From assembly GCA_037178675.1 (NCBI GenBank), contig JAYMGJ010000083.1, forward strand, positions 1-23,655: a stretch of 23,655 bases of DNA, read 5' to 3'. The position numbers and the translations under genes are program-made. Origin of the DNA: Scleroderma bovista (taxonomy: Eukaryota; Basidiomycota; Agaricomycetes; Boletales; Sclerodermataceae). Positions 9,488 through 18,620 of the stretch are shown in pieces. Positions within the stretch are counted from its first letter, which is position 1. Each line of letters starts with the position of its first letter. Under the pieces are notes generated by a model. That model was not told the DNA's origin. It did not search any database and saw nothing but the letters and a program-made list of their open reading frames with translations.

Positions 9488-10579
9488 TTGGTCCGATGGA
9501 ACTGAAGGTTCGTGTTGGTGGGGAGAGGGATCCTGTGGTTTACGAGATGGGCCCCACTTAACTAGTACCACCGGGGAGCCTCGTTAATAACCCTTTGGAG
9601 TAAGTAAATATAGATATCCATATTCGAAGCAACGCTCGTGCTGATGCGGCATGGGACACTCGGTGAACTGACGGTAATGAGGAACCCAGGCCCTTTTGCC
9701 CAGACACGACCCTAGAACGTTGCAGGGATGCATAACCCGTTGCTTCAAACGTAGGCACTTTGATAGGGGAGCATCACGTACACGTTTTGATGACATCGTA
9801 CCGTGTCGATGCTATCAGACTCAGACACCCAGGTGACATGACACGACACTCACCAGTGACCATGTACACTTTGAATTTCGACTGACATGTTAGTATTACT
9901 GTTTGCAGATACGCAGGGTCTTGCGAATAGGCAGTACTTAGCGACTTCGCGTTGCGAGCTACTGTACATCGCTCGCGGCCAATATTACAGCAGCCCGTGC
10001 CATGACTTGGTTACTGAGCTCGCCACCTCCGTACAGCCAACTTCGCCTGCCATATTATTTGCGTGTTCGCGGTTCGCCGTGGCGTGTAGCCCAGTAGGGA
10101 TACCCTAAGTACTTGGGCCGCACAGGCGACAGCTTCCAGGCCATTCACACACAGAATACATGATGCACCGCGGGTCGGACCTTGGGACACGTTGGCAGTG
10201 GGGAGACCCAAGCCGGTGTTGGATGCGATCCAGAGCCGAACGGTCGGCCCGATTTGTTGACTTTTCGCGCTTGGTTCCCCAATTTCGGGCCGATGATTCG
10301 CCTTTTTAGGGCCTCAAGCCGAACAAGGGGGAGCTTCCACCTTGTGGCGCCGATCATCGTCCTGCCCTGGGCGGGACCACAAATTTACGGTGTTCCAGCT
10401 GCAAAATGGTCCAGGTTGTAACCGGAAAGGGGCACTCTCCAATGTTCTGCAAACACAATGTTATGAGGTTCAACATTCAACGTGTCTACTAGTATGCATT
10501 GTAACGTTATTGGCATCGGGTGGCTTATTCGGAGACTTGACGTTTTACTCTTATCTCTCACCATTCTCATCGTTATTCA
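9488..10579. other. intergenic region with no supported gene
   Basis: These 1,092 bp lie between the divergent starts of the small GTPase and the oxidoreductase. Several open frames of 60-80 codons exist on both strands (for example 9584-9796 minus and 10182-10421 plus), but none shows a recognisable motif, consistent splice sites or a family resemblance. The region presumably contains both promoters. Confidence 0.4.
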
Positions 10580-12415
10580 ATGCCTGTTGACGAACAGAAA
10601 GACCACCAGCAGCTTGCTACTGGGGCCGGCGAGCACCCTCCCGCAAGCCTGCCCTCGACGAACCCCACCTGCTCTTTCTGGCTGTCCCCCGATGCTAACC
10701 CTCTAGCACGTGAAGGAAGCGAAGGGTCCTTGACTTCAGATGCCGATATCTGCATTATTGGCTCTGGGTTGACTGGAGTGAGCGTTGCCTACCATCTATC
10801 CGAAGCAATCGAAAATCGCGCGCTACCAATCTCGGATCCCCCACTGCAAGTGGTTATCTTGGAAGCGAGAGACTTTTGTTAGTGCTTTCCGTCTTCTTTC
10901 ATCAGTATAGTAATTGATATACAACAGGCGGAGGAGCGACAGGTAAGGTTGTCGTCTCATTTTTTTTCTGCGACTACCATTCTGCGTAGGCAGAAACGGC
11001 GGCAATTTAACTCCCATATCATTCGCTCGCTTCGCTAAGCAAGAAGAGCAGTACGGAACCGAGGAAGCAATACGTTCATGTGCTCTGGAAGATTACTCCG
11101 CTAAGTCGATGGTCGATATCGCCGAAAGAAATGGCTGGTCCAAAGGCATAGACTTGGTTAAGAATACTAATATTACCTTATTCTTCACGGGGGATGAAGA
11201 GAAGAAAGCTAAGGTCGACTTTGAGCGTGCCAAGTCTGCACGCTTGAACTTGGACGGTGTGCAATGGTTCACCAAGGAGGAAGTCCGGGAGGTACGAACA
11301 CCACTCAGCATTCGTCATCTTTGAGCAAAGTATGTGGCTTTAGGCCTTTGGAACCCATTATCCCGCGGCCACAAGACCCAGTCACAATCTTTGGCCACTA
11401 AAACTCGTGACAAAGTTATACGAGGCCGCCAAACAACGCACCGGGGAAAACTTCGATCTGAAGTTGCATACTCACACTCCGGTCACCTCAGTGGTGAAGT
11501 TGGCTGAGCCAAGCTCAGATACAAAACGAACACTTTTGCTCTCGACTCCTCGAGGGTCTATTTTGTGTTCGCGGGTCATACATGCAACAAATGCATACGC
11601 ATCGTATTTATTACCCAGTTTTGCAGGTCCCCGTGGTATCGTGCCCACTCGTGGTCAGGTTATAGCTACGAGAGCATCTGTCAGTTCAGACCATTTTCAG
11701 CCATATAGCTACCGTGGAAACCAGGTAATATCTGTCCGAGGCTAGTTATACCACTGTGGCTTACCAATAACAGGATGGATTCGCATATTGGTTTCCCCGC
11801 CCTCTAGAGCTCGGAGAACAGAATCCCCTAGTCGTCCTGGGAGGAATGCGCAACGTTGCTAAGCCTTTATTGGAGAAATTCGTCGATGATGATTCAATTG
11901 TCAATCCTATTGTAGGGAAGGCTTTGAGGAATTTCTTGCCGACCGTTTTTGAAGGCAAATTCGAGAGAGGAAGAGAACCTGAGATGGAATGGGTAAGGTG
12001 TTCTTTTATTTAGAGTTCTCCATTACCAAATTCTCTTTGTTCAAGACGGGTATCATGGGCTTCACTGCAACATCTGATCCTTTTGTATGTCCATGTTTCT
12101 CCATGCATATATGGTGCCCCATTGTGATTCGTGACTGCTAGGTTGGGACTGTGATCGATCTATCGACTGGAGACGACACAGACTTCAAAGGACAATATAT
12201 CGCTGCAGGCTATGGAGGGCATGGAATGCCACGGGCGTTCGCATGGTGAGTATTGAATCCTTGAGGACGCCATTCAATGCTAACCACCCCTTTATGAAAG
12301 TGCCGAAGCCCTTACGCAGATGATAATAGCAGAGCTGACTGACAAGGAGTGGAGTCATCCACCGTGGCTCCCCAAGCATTATCTGACATGGAATCGAACA
12401 AAATGCCGCAACTAA
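10580..12415 (+). CDS. FAD-dependent oxidoreductase (DAO family)
   Basis: Eight exons join in phase: 10580-10877, 10928-10942, 10990-11291, 11344-11724, 11774-11992, 12046-12084, 12142-12245 and 12301-12415. They encode 490 residues with stop TAA. The dinucleotide-binding motif ICIIGSGLTGVSVAYHL is near residues 57-73, with an acidic strand end (VVILEARD) about 25 residues after it. A second flavin-contact motif, GGATGRNGGN, is assembled across a 15-nt microexon. The C-terminal segment IAAGYGGHGMPRAF is the usual late FAD-binding loop of this family, which oxidises amines or amino acids with FAD. The substrate cannot be read from the sequence. No signal peptide is seen, so a cytosolic or organellar location is likely. 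It appears intact and unrelated to the surrounding GTPase/HET genes. Confidence 0.88.
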
Positions 12416-13141
12416 AGAACAGTACATTCTTCATTACTAGACCCACCTTGCTAAGTGTCTATTTTGCAAGCTTGAGATGCGTCACGGCGCATAAAACTTA
12501 CTTGAATATATGCTATGAAGGATGAACACCGACTTTATGCTACCGCCCGTTATGTGGCCCTCTGGATCGTCTGGAAGAAATTCGACCTTGCCTCCCTCGC
12601 CAGCAGAGTACGCCTCAGACCAGTTTTTGGCATGATTCCCTTCGAAGAGGTGGCCGCCTGCGATACAGCAACACGGGGTCTGGTCAGGGGAATCGCCTGA
12701 AGTTCCACCACTAGTCCCCGATATATGACCAATGATTGTTGTGCCTAAGTCTGACAATAGCAAGAAAACTGTGTGCAAGTGTGGCTACCGGCGCCAGGTA
12801 CCTGATAGCCAGGGTTTTGCGGACGCAGGCGGTAACCACAACGATAATTATCACACTTTCGGAACGGGCTTTCAAGTTAGTAAGGTTGTCTTGTCTCAGC
12901 TAGTTGTGCGACTCGCCGCATCGCATATTGAAAGTGTTTGGCAACTGCAACATACTTGAAACAAACTAAGTACCTTAATTGATATGCAAACCTGTCATAC
13001 CGCGGAGAGTATCATATGAGTAATAGGATTTGACGAGCCCAACATCATCTGTACTACCACTGCTCCTGCTACCAACATGATCCCTGCATTAGCCGTGCAT
13101 GAGCAGTTGTATGGAAAGATTGTTCAGTAGAACCTACCATC
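12416..13141. other. convergent intergenic region, no supported gene
   Basis: The 726 bp lie between the 3' ends of the oxidoreductase and the GTPase-TPR-HET gene. A 98-codon minus frame (12482-12778) and a 75-codon plus frame (12732-12959) occur, but neither has recognisable domains. About 13119-13141 resembles the sequence just downstream of the first TPR-HET gene (AAGATTGTTCAGTA is shared), so the segmental duplication extends slightly past the stop codon. Confidence 0.4.
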
Positions 13142-15476
13142 TCAAACTATATTAAGGGTCTGAACATTGCTGCTGAGGATACTTGCTGCACTTGCAGCAC
13201 AAGCAATGATGACAAAAGAAGAGGCAACCCTCCGGTACTCGTTTTGAGGTAACTCTTCTAACAGAAGCGCATGAAATGGTTGGCCCAGCGTCATGGCCAA
13301 CTGTTCAGAGGCCGTAGCGTCAGCTACAGTAGACGAGTGGAGTAATTTTGGATGCCATGGCCTAACGAGAACATATGGGAATGCAGTGAGCGAATCATTC
13401 TTGAACTCGTTCGGCAATACGATCGGCAACGTTGTTAGGCCCTCTGCCTGAATGTCATATGCATGACTCGGAGCGCTAGGTTCCCATTGTTTCGGGTTGA
13501 TCGCTGTGACGCGATGGATGATGCATGGCAGCTTAAGTCTCCGACCGATAAAATATGGAGGGTCCAACTTCGAAAGCGAAGTAAACAGGGAATCCGGTGA
13601 CTGGGAGGAGGACACAAGTTCGTGGACGTTTGGCATTGATGACTGAATTTGATCAACATGCGAAGACGGAAAAGGGAGGGTGCGGTAAACAGCGATGTGC
13701 GCGGGAAAACAGCTATGGAACGGCGATGCCTCTCCAACCCAGTCAAGAACCGAAATATCCCCCGATTGCGATATGATTTCGGCGAGAAGACGTCCGAGGG
13801 CGTTCTCTTTGGGTTCCCCATACAGGACAGGGAGGTGAAGATTGAATACTCCAAACAACGAATAAGCCATATCTTCTGGGCGAGTGGTGCGACGCGTGGA
13901 TGCCCACTGGAGCCTTGATCGTGCATCATCTGTTCCTGGATTGAAATCTGTGAGATGATGTCGTGCAATGTTGGTCACCTTTTCCAGCTCGGAGAGCACC
14001 ATGCTATCCTCCTTGTGATTTGAGGAACTACACTCCCTGTACGGCGACCAGTCTTGTGTGAAGAACAACATGGCACGTGGCGCCAACAGTTCTTGAAGCG
14101 TCCAGCCTCGTTTGAACCAAACACTACTAGAAAGTGCACCATTATCCGAAACGTCAGCAAGATGCACGATCGTCAGAGCTGACCGCCGGTACCACCTAAA
14201 CATAGATCCGATGGCTTCCTGTAACTCTGCACTGCTCTCTTTGTCGATGCAACAAGTGTCGCTCCATGCCCACCTGTAGCCACGTTTGCTAGCGTCTGCA
14301 CAGAATGCTTGAAGCTTTATGATTCCATGTGAGAGCTCGATGTCATAGATAACTCGGCCCTGGACATCACGGAGTACCGGTTCATCCGATCCCCAGCGGT
14401 GAGAGAGTGTAACATATTGGAAGTAGGAAGAGACGGTTTCTCGGATGTATTCATGCTGGGGAGGATGGGAATGTGTAGCTGATTCCAAAAGTTCTTTGTA
14501 TTGCGCACTGTTGTCGAAGTCCGACATCAGTTCATCTCGACCACAGAGACGGCCAGTCAAGGTGTTCAGGAGCCGCGTTGGAAGAGTTTCAAGGGTATTA
14601 TATACGGCAACTCCAATCAGCTTCGCGACCACGTCTCTGTCAGCTTGTGCATGCGACTTGAGCTTCTTTCGACGGTAGGACACAATGGCGCCGAGCAACA
14701 CAGGGCGATCAGGGTGATCCGTTGGACAGAGCTTCAGGGCAGAGTCTGTGAGCGTTATAGCCTCCTGTATATCCACCGTTACAGCTTGTTGGTTAAACCC
14801 CTCCAATACCCATAGCGCCAGCTCTCGGAGGGATGAAGCATAATCAGCACGGTCCGACGGACCGAGCTCCAGAACAGTGCGCCCAAGTGCAATCAACTCC
14901 CCTATGTCTATCGCCTTTCCTGTCTTTCTCAATTCGCCGTGAAAACGCACGAGAGTATGAAAAAACCTAACATGGTCTGCATGTCCGTGCTGGTGAAATT
15001 GTAATGCAGCCGATTCAAAGGCAATAGCCTCCTCCAAATCACAAGCCCTTCCTTGTCGTTGGAACCTGCTCCAAAGGCAACCTGCAGAGTCATGGAGCAA
15101 TGAAGGCCGTGCCTTGTTGCCTGGAGGATGGAGCTCTAAAATGTCACGATGCAGTATGACCAGTTCATCCAGATCAGAAATGGCATCCTGCTTCTGGAAC
15201 CGTTCCGCGAGGAGGTTGATTAGCTTTCGGAGGGATTCGGCACGATGAGGATGGTCTGAACTACGGACGGCTACCAATCCTCGTCCCAGTTTGACGGCCG
15301 TGTCTAAGTCCACCTCAGTCCGCGGCTTATCAATCACCTCCGCGATTTCATTCTCGGCAGAAATGAATAAGGATCGTTCGGTATGCCCTTGTGGTTGACA
15401 TTCTAACATGAATGTGATCATGTTCTCCAAAGCTGCAACTGCCTTGTATTTACGATACAGCTTACGAAGGACTTCT
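13119..15476 (-). repeat. direct segmental duplication, copy 2 (TPR-HET 3' part)
   Basis: This stretch is highly similar to 12-2346 in the same orientation, covering the HET domain, its tail, the last TPR-like repeats and a few bases past the stop codon. Both encoded proteins end in LNIV, and long blocks such as RRTTRPEDMAYSLFGVF are identical. Similarity stops about 25 bp before the 54-bp intron of the fusion gene. Confidence 0.8.
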
Positions 15477-16568
15477 ATTGATTCCAACATATTTGTGCGC
15501 TGTGGAAGTGAGCCATGGGTCCTCATTAAATACATCCAACATAAGATGCTTACATGGCACATTTCTTTCTTTGACAGAACAGAACGCCTCCGAAATAGCT
15601 TCAGCCATGGTGCCTTCAGCTTCCCCATCTCTACCAATGTCTTCAGTAGCTGGGCTTCCATCTTCTTGTATTCCGCTTCCAACTCTTTCGCCAACGCCGG
15701 ATCTTCTTGCGCCTTGGCTGCATCCGAAAGTTGCATCATGGCGCCAATCTGTTTCAGGAGGAGCCTATTGATCCTAAGTCGGGGCTGTTTTCCCACAGTT
15801 GTCTCGTTCAGGCTTCTTTTCGCGTCCACCAACTCTTCTTGGATTAGCAGGACCTCGGAGTCTCCTGTTACATCACGAATGATGTTCCAAGCAGATTCGG
15901 GAGTATTCCTAAACCTTCGATGACGAGCGCCTGCGTCAATCAAAGGTTTCCAGAAAGTGCCTTCCAACTCTGACACTCTCTTCTCCGCCGTATTCATATC
16001 CACTTCGTCCCACATAGTAGTTACCAATCGCACGCGTTTTGCAGCATTGTCTCCGCACAGCCGGCTAAACATGTCCAAGCACTTGCATTCTGACCGCATG
16101 AAGGAGTTGTTTATGCGATGCGTGTAGATGACGCCGTTTACCCCGACTCGTTGCTTTCGATATCTGTTTAGGTATCAGTTATGGATGATACACGGAGACT
16201 ATTCCTACTTTTCCTCCAACCAACCAGCGATCGTTCGAAGTATATCCTCGTCAGAACGATAAGTGTGATTGAATGATGGCGTATCGACGAACACATATCG
16301 ACCCTTAGATGTGTTCACTATGAACTCCCTGATGTCATTTGTGCATGACTTGAGCCCACTGGCTCCGTCCTCCTCATTTTGACCTGTGAGCTTGTTGACG
16401 AACTGTGCGTATCTTAGCAGAGAATCCACATGCGAAGAATCCACAGCTTACGTTGCTTTTTCCTGATCCCGTCGAACCCATGAAACTGTGACAGTGTCGA
16501 CAAAATAGTCGGGATCGGATTCATGAAAATATGCATGGGAAGACATACAGGATAATAATATCCGTCAT
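13142..16568 (-). CDS. GTPase-TPR-HET fusion protein
   Basis: Minus-strand exons 16568-16549, 16485-16452, 16402-16209, 16163-15554 and 15499-13142 join in phase to about 1071 residues, stop TGA. Residues 1-140 are an AIG1-like GTPase: MTDIIIL, P-loop GSTGSGKS (10-17), switch-I Thr39, DTPSF (58-62), TTMWDEV (131-137). A charged coiled-coil-like linker follows (KELEAEYKKMEAQLLKTL). TPR-like helical repeats run from about 275 to 600. A HET domain at about 645-765 has YVTLSHRWG, DTCCIDK and WFKRGWTLQELLAP, then the tail TTRPEDMAYSLFGVF. From the TPR part onward it closely matches the gene at 35-4354. An in-frame ATG at 16706 could extend the N-terminus. The intron at 15500-15553 is 54 bp and stop-free, so retention would add 18 residues. 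Its role is inferred: an NLR-like switch, sensor and death-effector receptor. Confidence 0.85.
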
Positions 16569-16706
16569 TTTGTAGTCAGAATTCAATGCAACCAGCTGCT
16601 GAGATAGACCTGGAGGGCGGTGATGTACACCCTTTACCAGGCGCCATTCACTAGCACTCCCGCACGTGTTCTTGCCTCGAGGCTTGGGTGTGTTCCATCC
16701 AATCAT

Positions 16707-16931
16707 GTGAATTCGACAGTTTCATTCACCTTCCTGGTTGCCTTTCAATCAACCTTATTACAGCCACTTCCATGTGATCTTCGCAGTCTTGCAGTGACCC
16801 GATTACATGATACACTGGGGTTCGAACTTCGTGGGTCTTAGGACATGCAGCACTGGGGAAAAAAAGGAAATTATGTGACGCACGGATGTGGGAATAACCT
16901 GTAGATCAGTTGTAGATGCGTCCGAAATCAT
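16707..16931. other. spacer upstream of the GTPase-TPR-HET gene
   Basis: This holds the likely 5' region of the minus-strand fusion gene and abuts the foldback element. A short A-run is present near 16858-16868. No other feature was recognised. Confidence 0.35.
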
Positions 16932-16940
16932 AGTCACATC
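16932..16940 (+). repeat. target-site duplication, left copy
   Basis: The 9 bp AGTCACATC sits directly against the left terminus CAGGCTCC of the foldback element and is repeated exactly at 18036-18044. Confidence 0.85.
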
Positions 16941-16960
16941 CAGGCTCCTTCACAACCTCT

Positions 16961-17079
16961 GCTGTGAGTGTGAGGGGCTAATTGCGAGACTTAGTGAAAT
17001 TCTGAGTGAATGGACAATTATATAATCACACGTGGACAATTCAAACCCAGCATAACCTTAATCCCCTCACACTCACAGC
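16961..17079. repeat. nested 119-bp hairpin in left arm
   Basis: Within the left arm, GCTGTGAGTGTGAGGGG (16961-16977) is exactly inverted at 17063-17079. The enclosed DNA is AT-rich. It looks like a small element or subterminal hairpin carried inside the larger foldback; no clear target duplication flanks it. Confidence 0.6.
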
Positions 17080-17378
17080 GACGGCTGCAAGAAAACATTT
17101 GTAAACAACGTCAGCCACACGTCGGACTATGAAATAAAATGGGTTGCAAGACGATAAATCTGGCGCGGTTATATAATAAACCACATAAGGGAGGTGCAGA
17201 GCATTATCTAATGTCGGAGTGCAAATATTCAGTAGGAAAACTTTCAAGTAGTATTGACTAGCAAATGCTGCTAATGGGGTATGCACAAAAAAGTACAAAA
17301 TACAAAAAGAGGACACATGGGTATATATGATTGAAATGGAGCAATTAAGAAGGCAAGATGTGGCCTAAAAAAGATTGC

Positions 17379-17450
17379 ACACAAGGGGACTTGAACTGAT
17401 GTCTTAGGTAAAAAGAAGAGAGCTGTCAACCATTAGACTAAAAACACAAC
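17379..17450 (-). other. degenerate tRNA-like segment, left of centre
   Basis: On the minus strand this reads TAGTCTAATGGTTGACAG, then AGTTCAAGTCCCC, the same box A/box B arrangement as the right-hand copy. It differs from that copy by substitutions and indels, whereas the outer arms match. Stem pairing is poor. Confidence 0.4.
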
Positions 17451-17528
17451 AGTGTCATCATCAACAATGCAAATATGACCGAATCAACTACATTCGGTCA
17501 TATTTGGATTGATGACAAAGCTAACAAT

Positions 17529-17599
17529 GCCTCTATGGCTTAATGGTTGATGTCCCTCTTTTTTTACCTAAGGTGCCAGTTCAAGTCCCCTTGTGTGCA
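17529..17599 (+). other. degenerate tRNA-like segment, right of centre
   Basis: This 71-nt stretch resembles a polymerase III promoter: TGGCTTAATGGTTGA fits a box A, and AGTTCAAGTCC, about 40 nt later, fits a box B. The acceptor and T stems do not pair well, so it is not a working tRNA gene. It may be a tRNA-derived (SINE-head-like) relic captured by the foldback element. Confidence 0.4.
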
Positions 17600-17896
17600 C
17601 TCTTTTTTTAGGCTACATCTTGCCTTCTTAATTGCTCCATTTCAATCATATATACCCATGTGTCCTCTTTTTGTATTTTGTACTTTTTTGTGCATACCCC
17701 ATTAGCAGCATTTGCTAGTCAATACTACTTGAAAGTTTTCCTACTGAATATTTGCACTCCGACATTAGATAATGCTCTGCACCTCCCTTATGTGGTTTAT
17801 TATATAACCGCGCCAGATTTATCGTCTTGCAACCCATTTTATTTCATAGTCCGACGTGTGGCTGACGTTGTTTACAAATGTTTTCTTGCAGCCGTC

Positions 17897-18015
17897 GCTG
17901 TGAGTGTGAGGGGATTAAGGTTATGCTGGGTTTGAATTGTCCACGTGTGATTATATAATTGTCCATTCACTCAGAATTTCACTAAGTCTCGCAATTAGCC
18001 CCTCACACTCACAGC
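17897..18015. repeat. nested 119-bp hairpin in right arm
   Basis: This is the mirror copy of 16961-17079, with the same 17-bp inverted pair at 17897-17913 and 17999-18015. Its presence in both arms means it predates formation of the foldback. Confidence 0.6.
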
Positions 18016-18035
18016 AGAGGTTGTGAAGGAGCCTG

Positions 18036-18044
18036 AGTCACATC
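18036..18044 (+). repeat. target-site duplication, right copy
   Basis: The 9 bp AGTCACATC sits directly after the right terminus GGAGCCTG of the foldback element. It is identical to 16932-16940, as expected from staggered cutting on insertion. Confidence 0.85.
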
Positions 18045-18620
18045 CGTCTGACGTAGAATTCCAAACATATGTAATCATTCGTACAATATCTGAGGCTTAT
18101 CATACGTAGATTCGTCTGATATCCTACCCCACCTGTAATATCCTTCCAGTGCGGGCTGTCATCAGTAAAAATACATTTTGCTTATTTGACTTATTTCATC
18201 TTAGACATCAACAAAAATTGATGTCAACAATGCTAATATGAGCCAATTGGTTCATACAATGTAGAGATTGACCTCCCAGGTGTGTTTGTAAGGTATTTTG
18301 GGCTGTAGGATAAGATATGTTTGGGGACTAAGTTGAGTTAGACAAATAAGATGCAATAAGCCGCATTTAGAAGCATGTAAAGTTTCTGATGGTCACTATG
18401 ATAACCTCATTAATATTAATATTGTATTAGGTAATATAGTGCATTGGTGAACCTTCGCGCACCACCCCAGCCCAGGCCTGCTGCTGTTCAATTCTTTCTT
18501 AGTGTTCTGGAGTCGCAATCAGTGATTTAATTACACCATAGCAACAAGTGAATGTCAAGGTATTTCCCTAGTTGAGTAGCACGACAGTCGTACGACACCA
18601 TCCTTGCCTTTTGCCTACCT
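18045..18620. other. AT-rich spacer upstream of the coiled-coil gene
   Basis: No gene is seen here. A 23-bp stretch at 18224-18246 matches 17461-17483 in the foldback core at about 20 positions. The AT-rich palindromic run TTAATATTAA occurs near 18410. The 5' region of the gene at 18621 should lie here. Confidence 0.35.

Larger units (their letters stand above)
16941..18035. mobile_element. foldback DNA transposon (MULE-like, non-autonomous)
   Basis: The element is a 1,095-bp inverted repeat centred at 17488. Position x pairs with 34976-x with no net gap from the ends inward: CAGGCTCCTT at the left mirrors AAGGAGCCTG at the right. In the outer arms, to about 17350 on the left and from about 17620 on the right, I found no mismatch, and both encode the same spurious 91-codon frame. 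The inner part diverges. An exact 9-bp direct repeat, AGTCACATC, flanks it. Long terminal inverted repeats with a 9-bp target duplication are the hallmark of Mutator-like and foldback elements. No transposase is encoded, so it is non-autonomous. The superfamily assignment is inference from the repeat length. Confidence 0.85.

Noticed and set aside
9584..10421. Several 60-80 codon open frames on both strands upstream of the oxidoreductase
   Set aside because: No motif, no consistent splicing, no relation to neighbours; compatible with chance in intergenic DNA.
12482..12778. 98-codon minus-strand open frame with fairly protein-like composition
   Set aside because: No recognisable motif, no convincing upstream exon, and it lies in a convergent gap. 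Could be a gene relic but not supported.
17041..17316. 91-codon open frame in the left arm, and the identical one at 17660-17935 in the right arm
   Set aside because: They are identical only because the arms are inverted copies; no domain, start context or splice signals support a protein.
17379..17599. Functional tRNA genes in the foldback core
   Set aside because: Box A/B-like words are present, but acceptor and T stems do not pair and the two copies differ by indels; kept only as tRNA-like relics.
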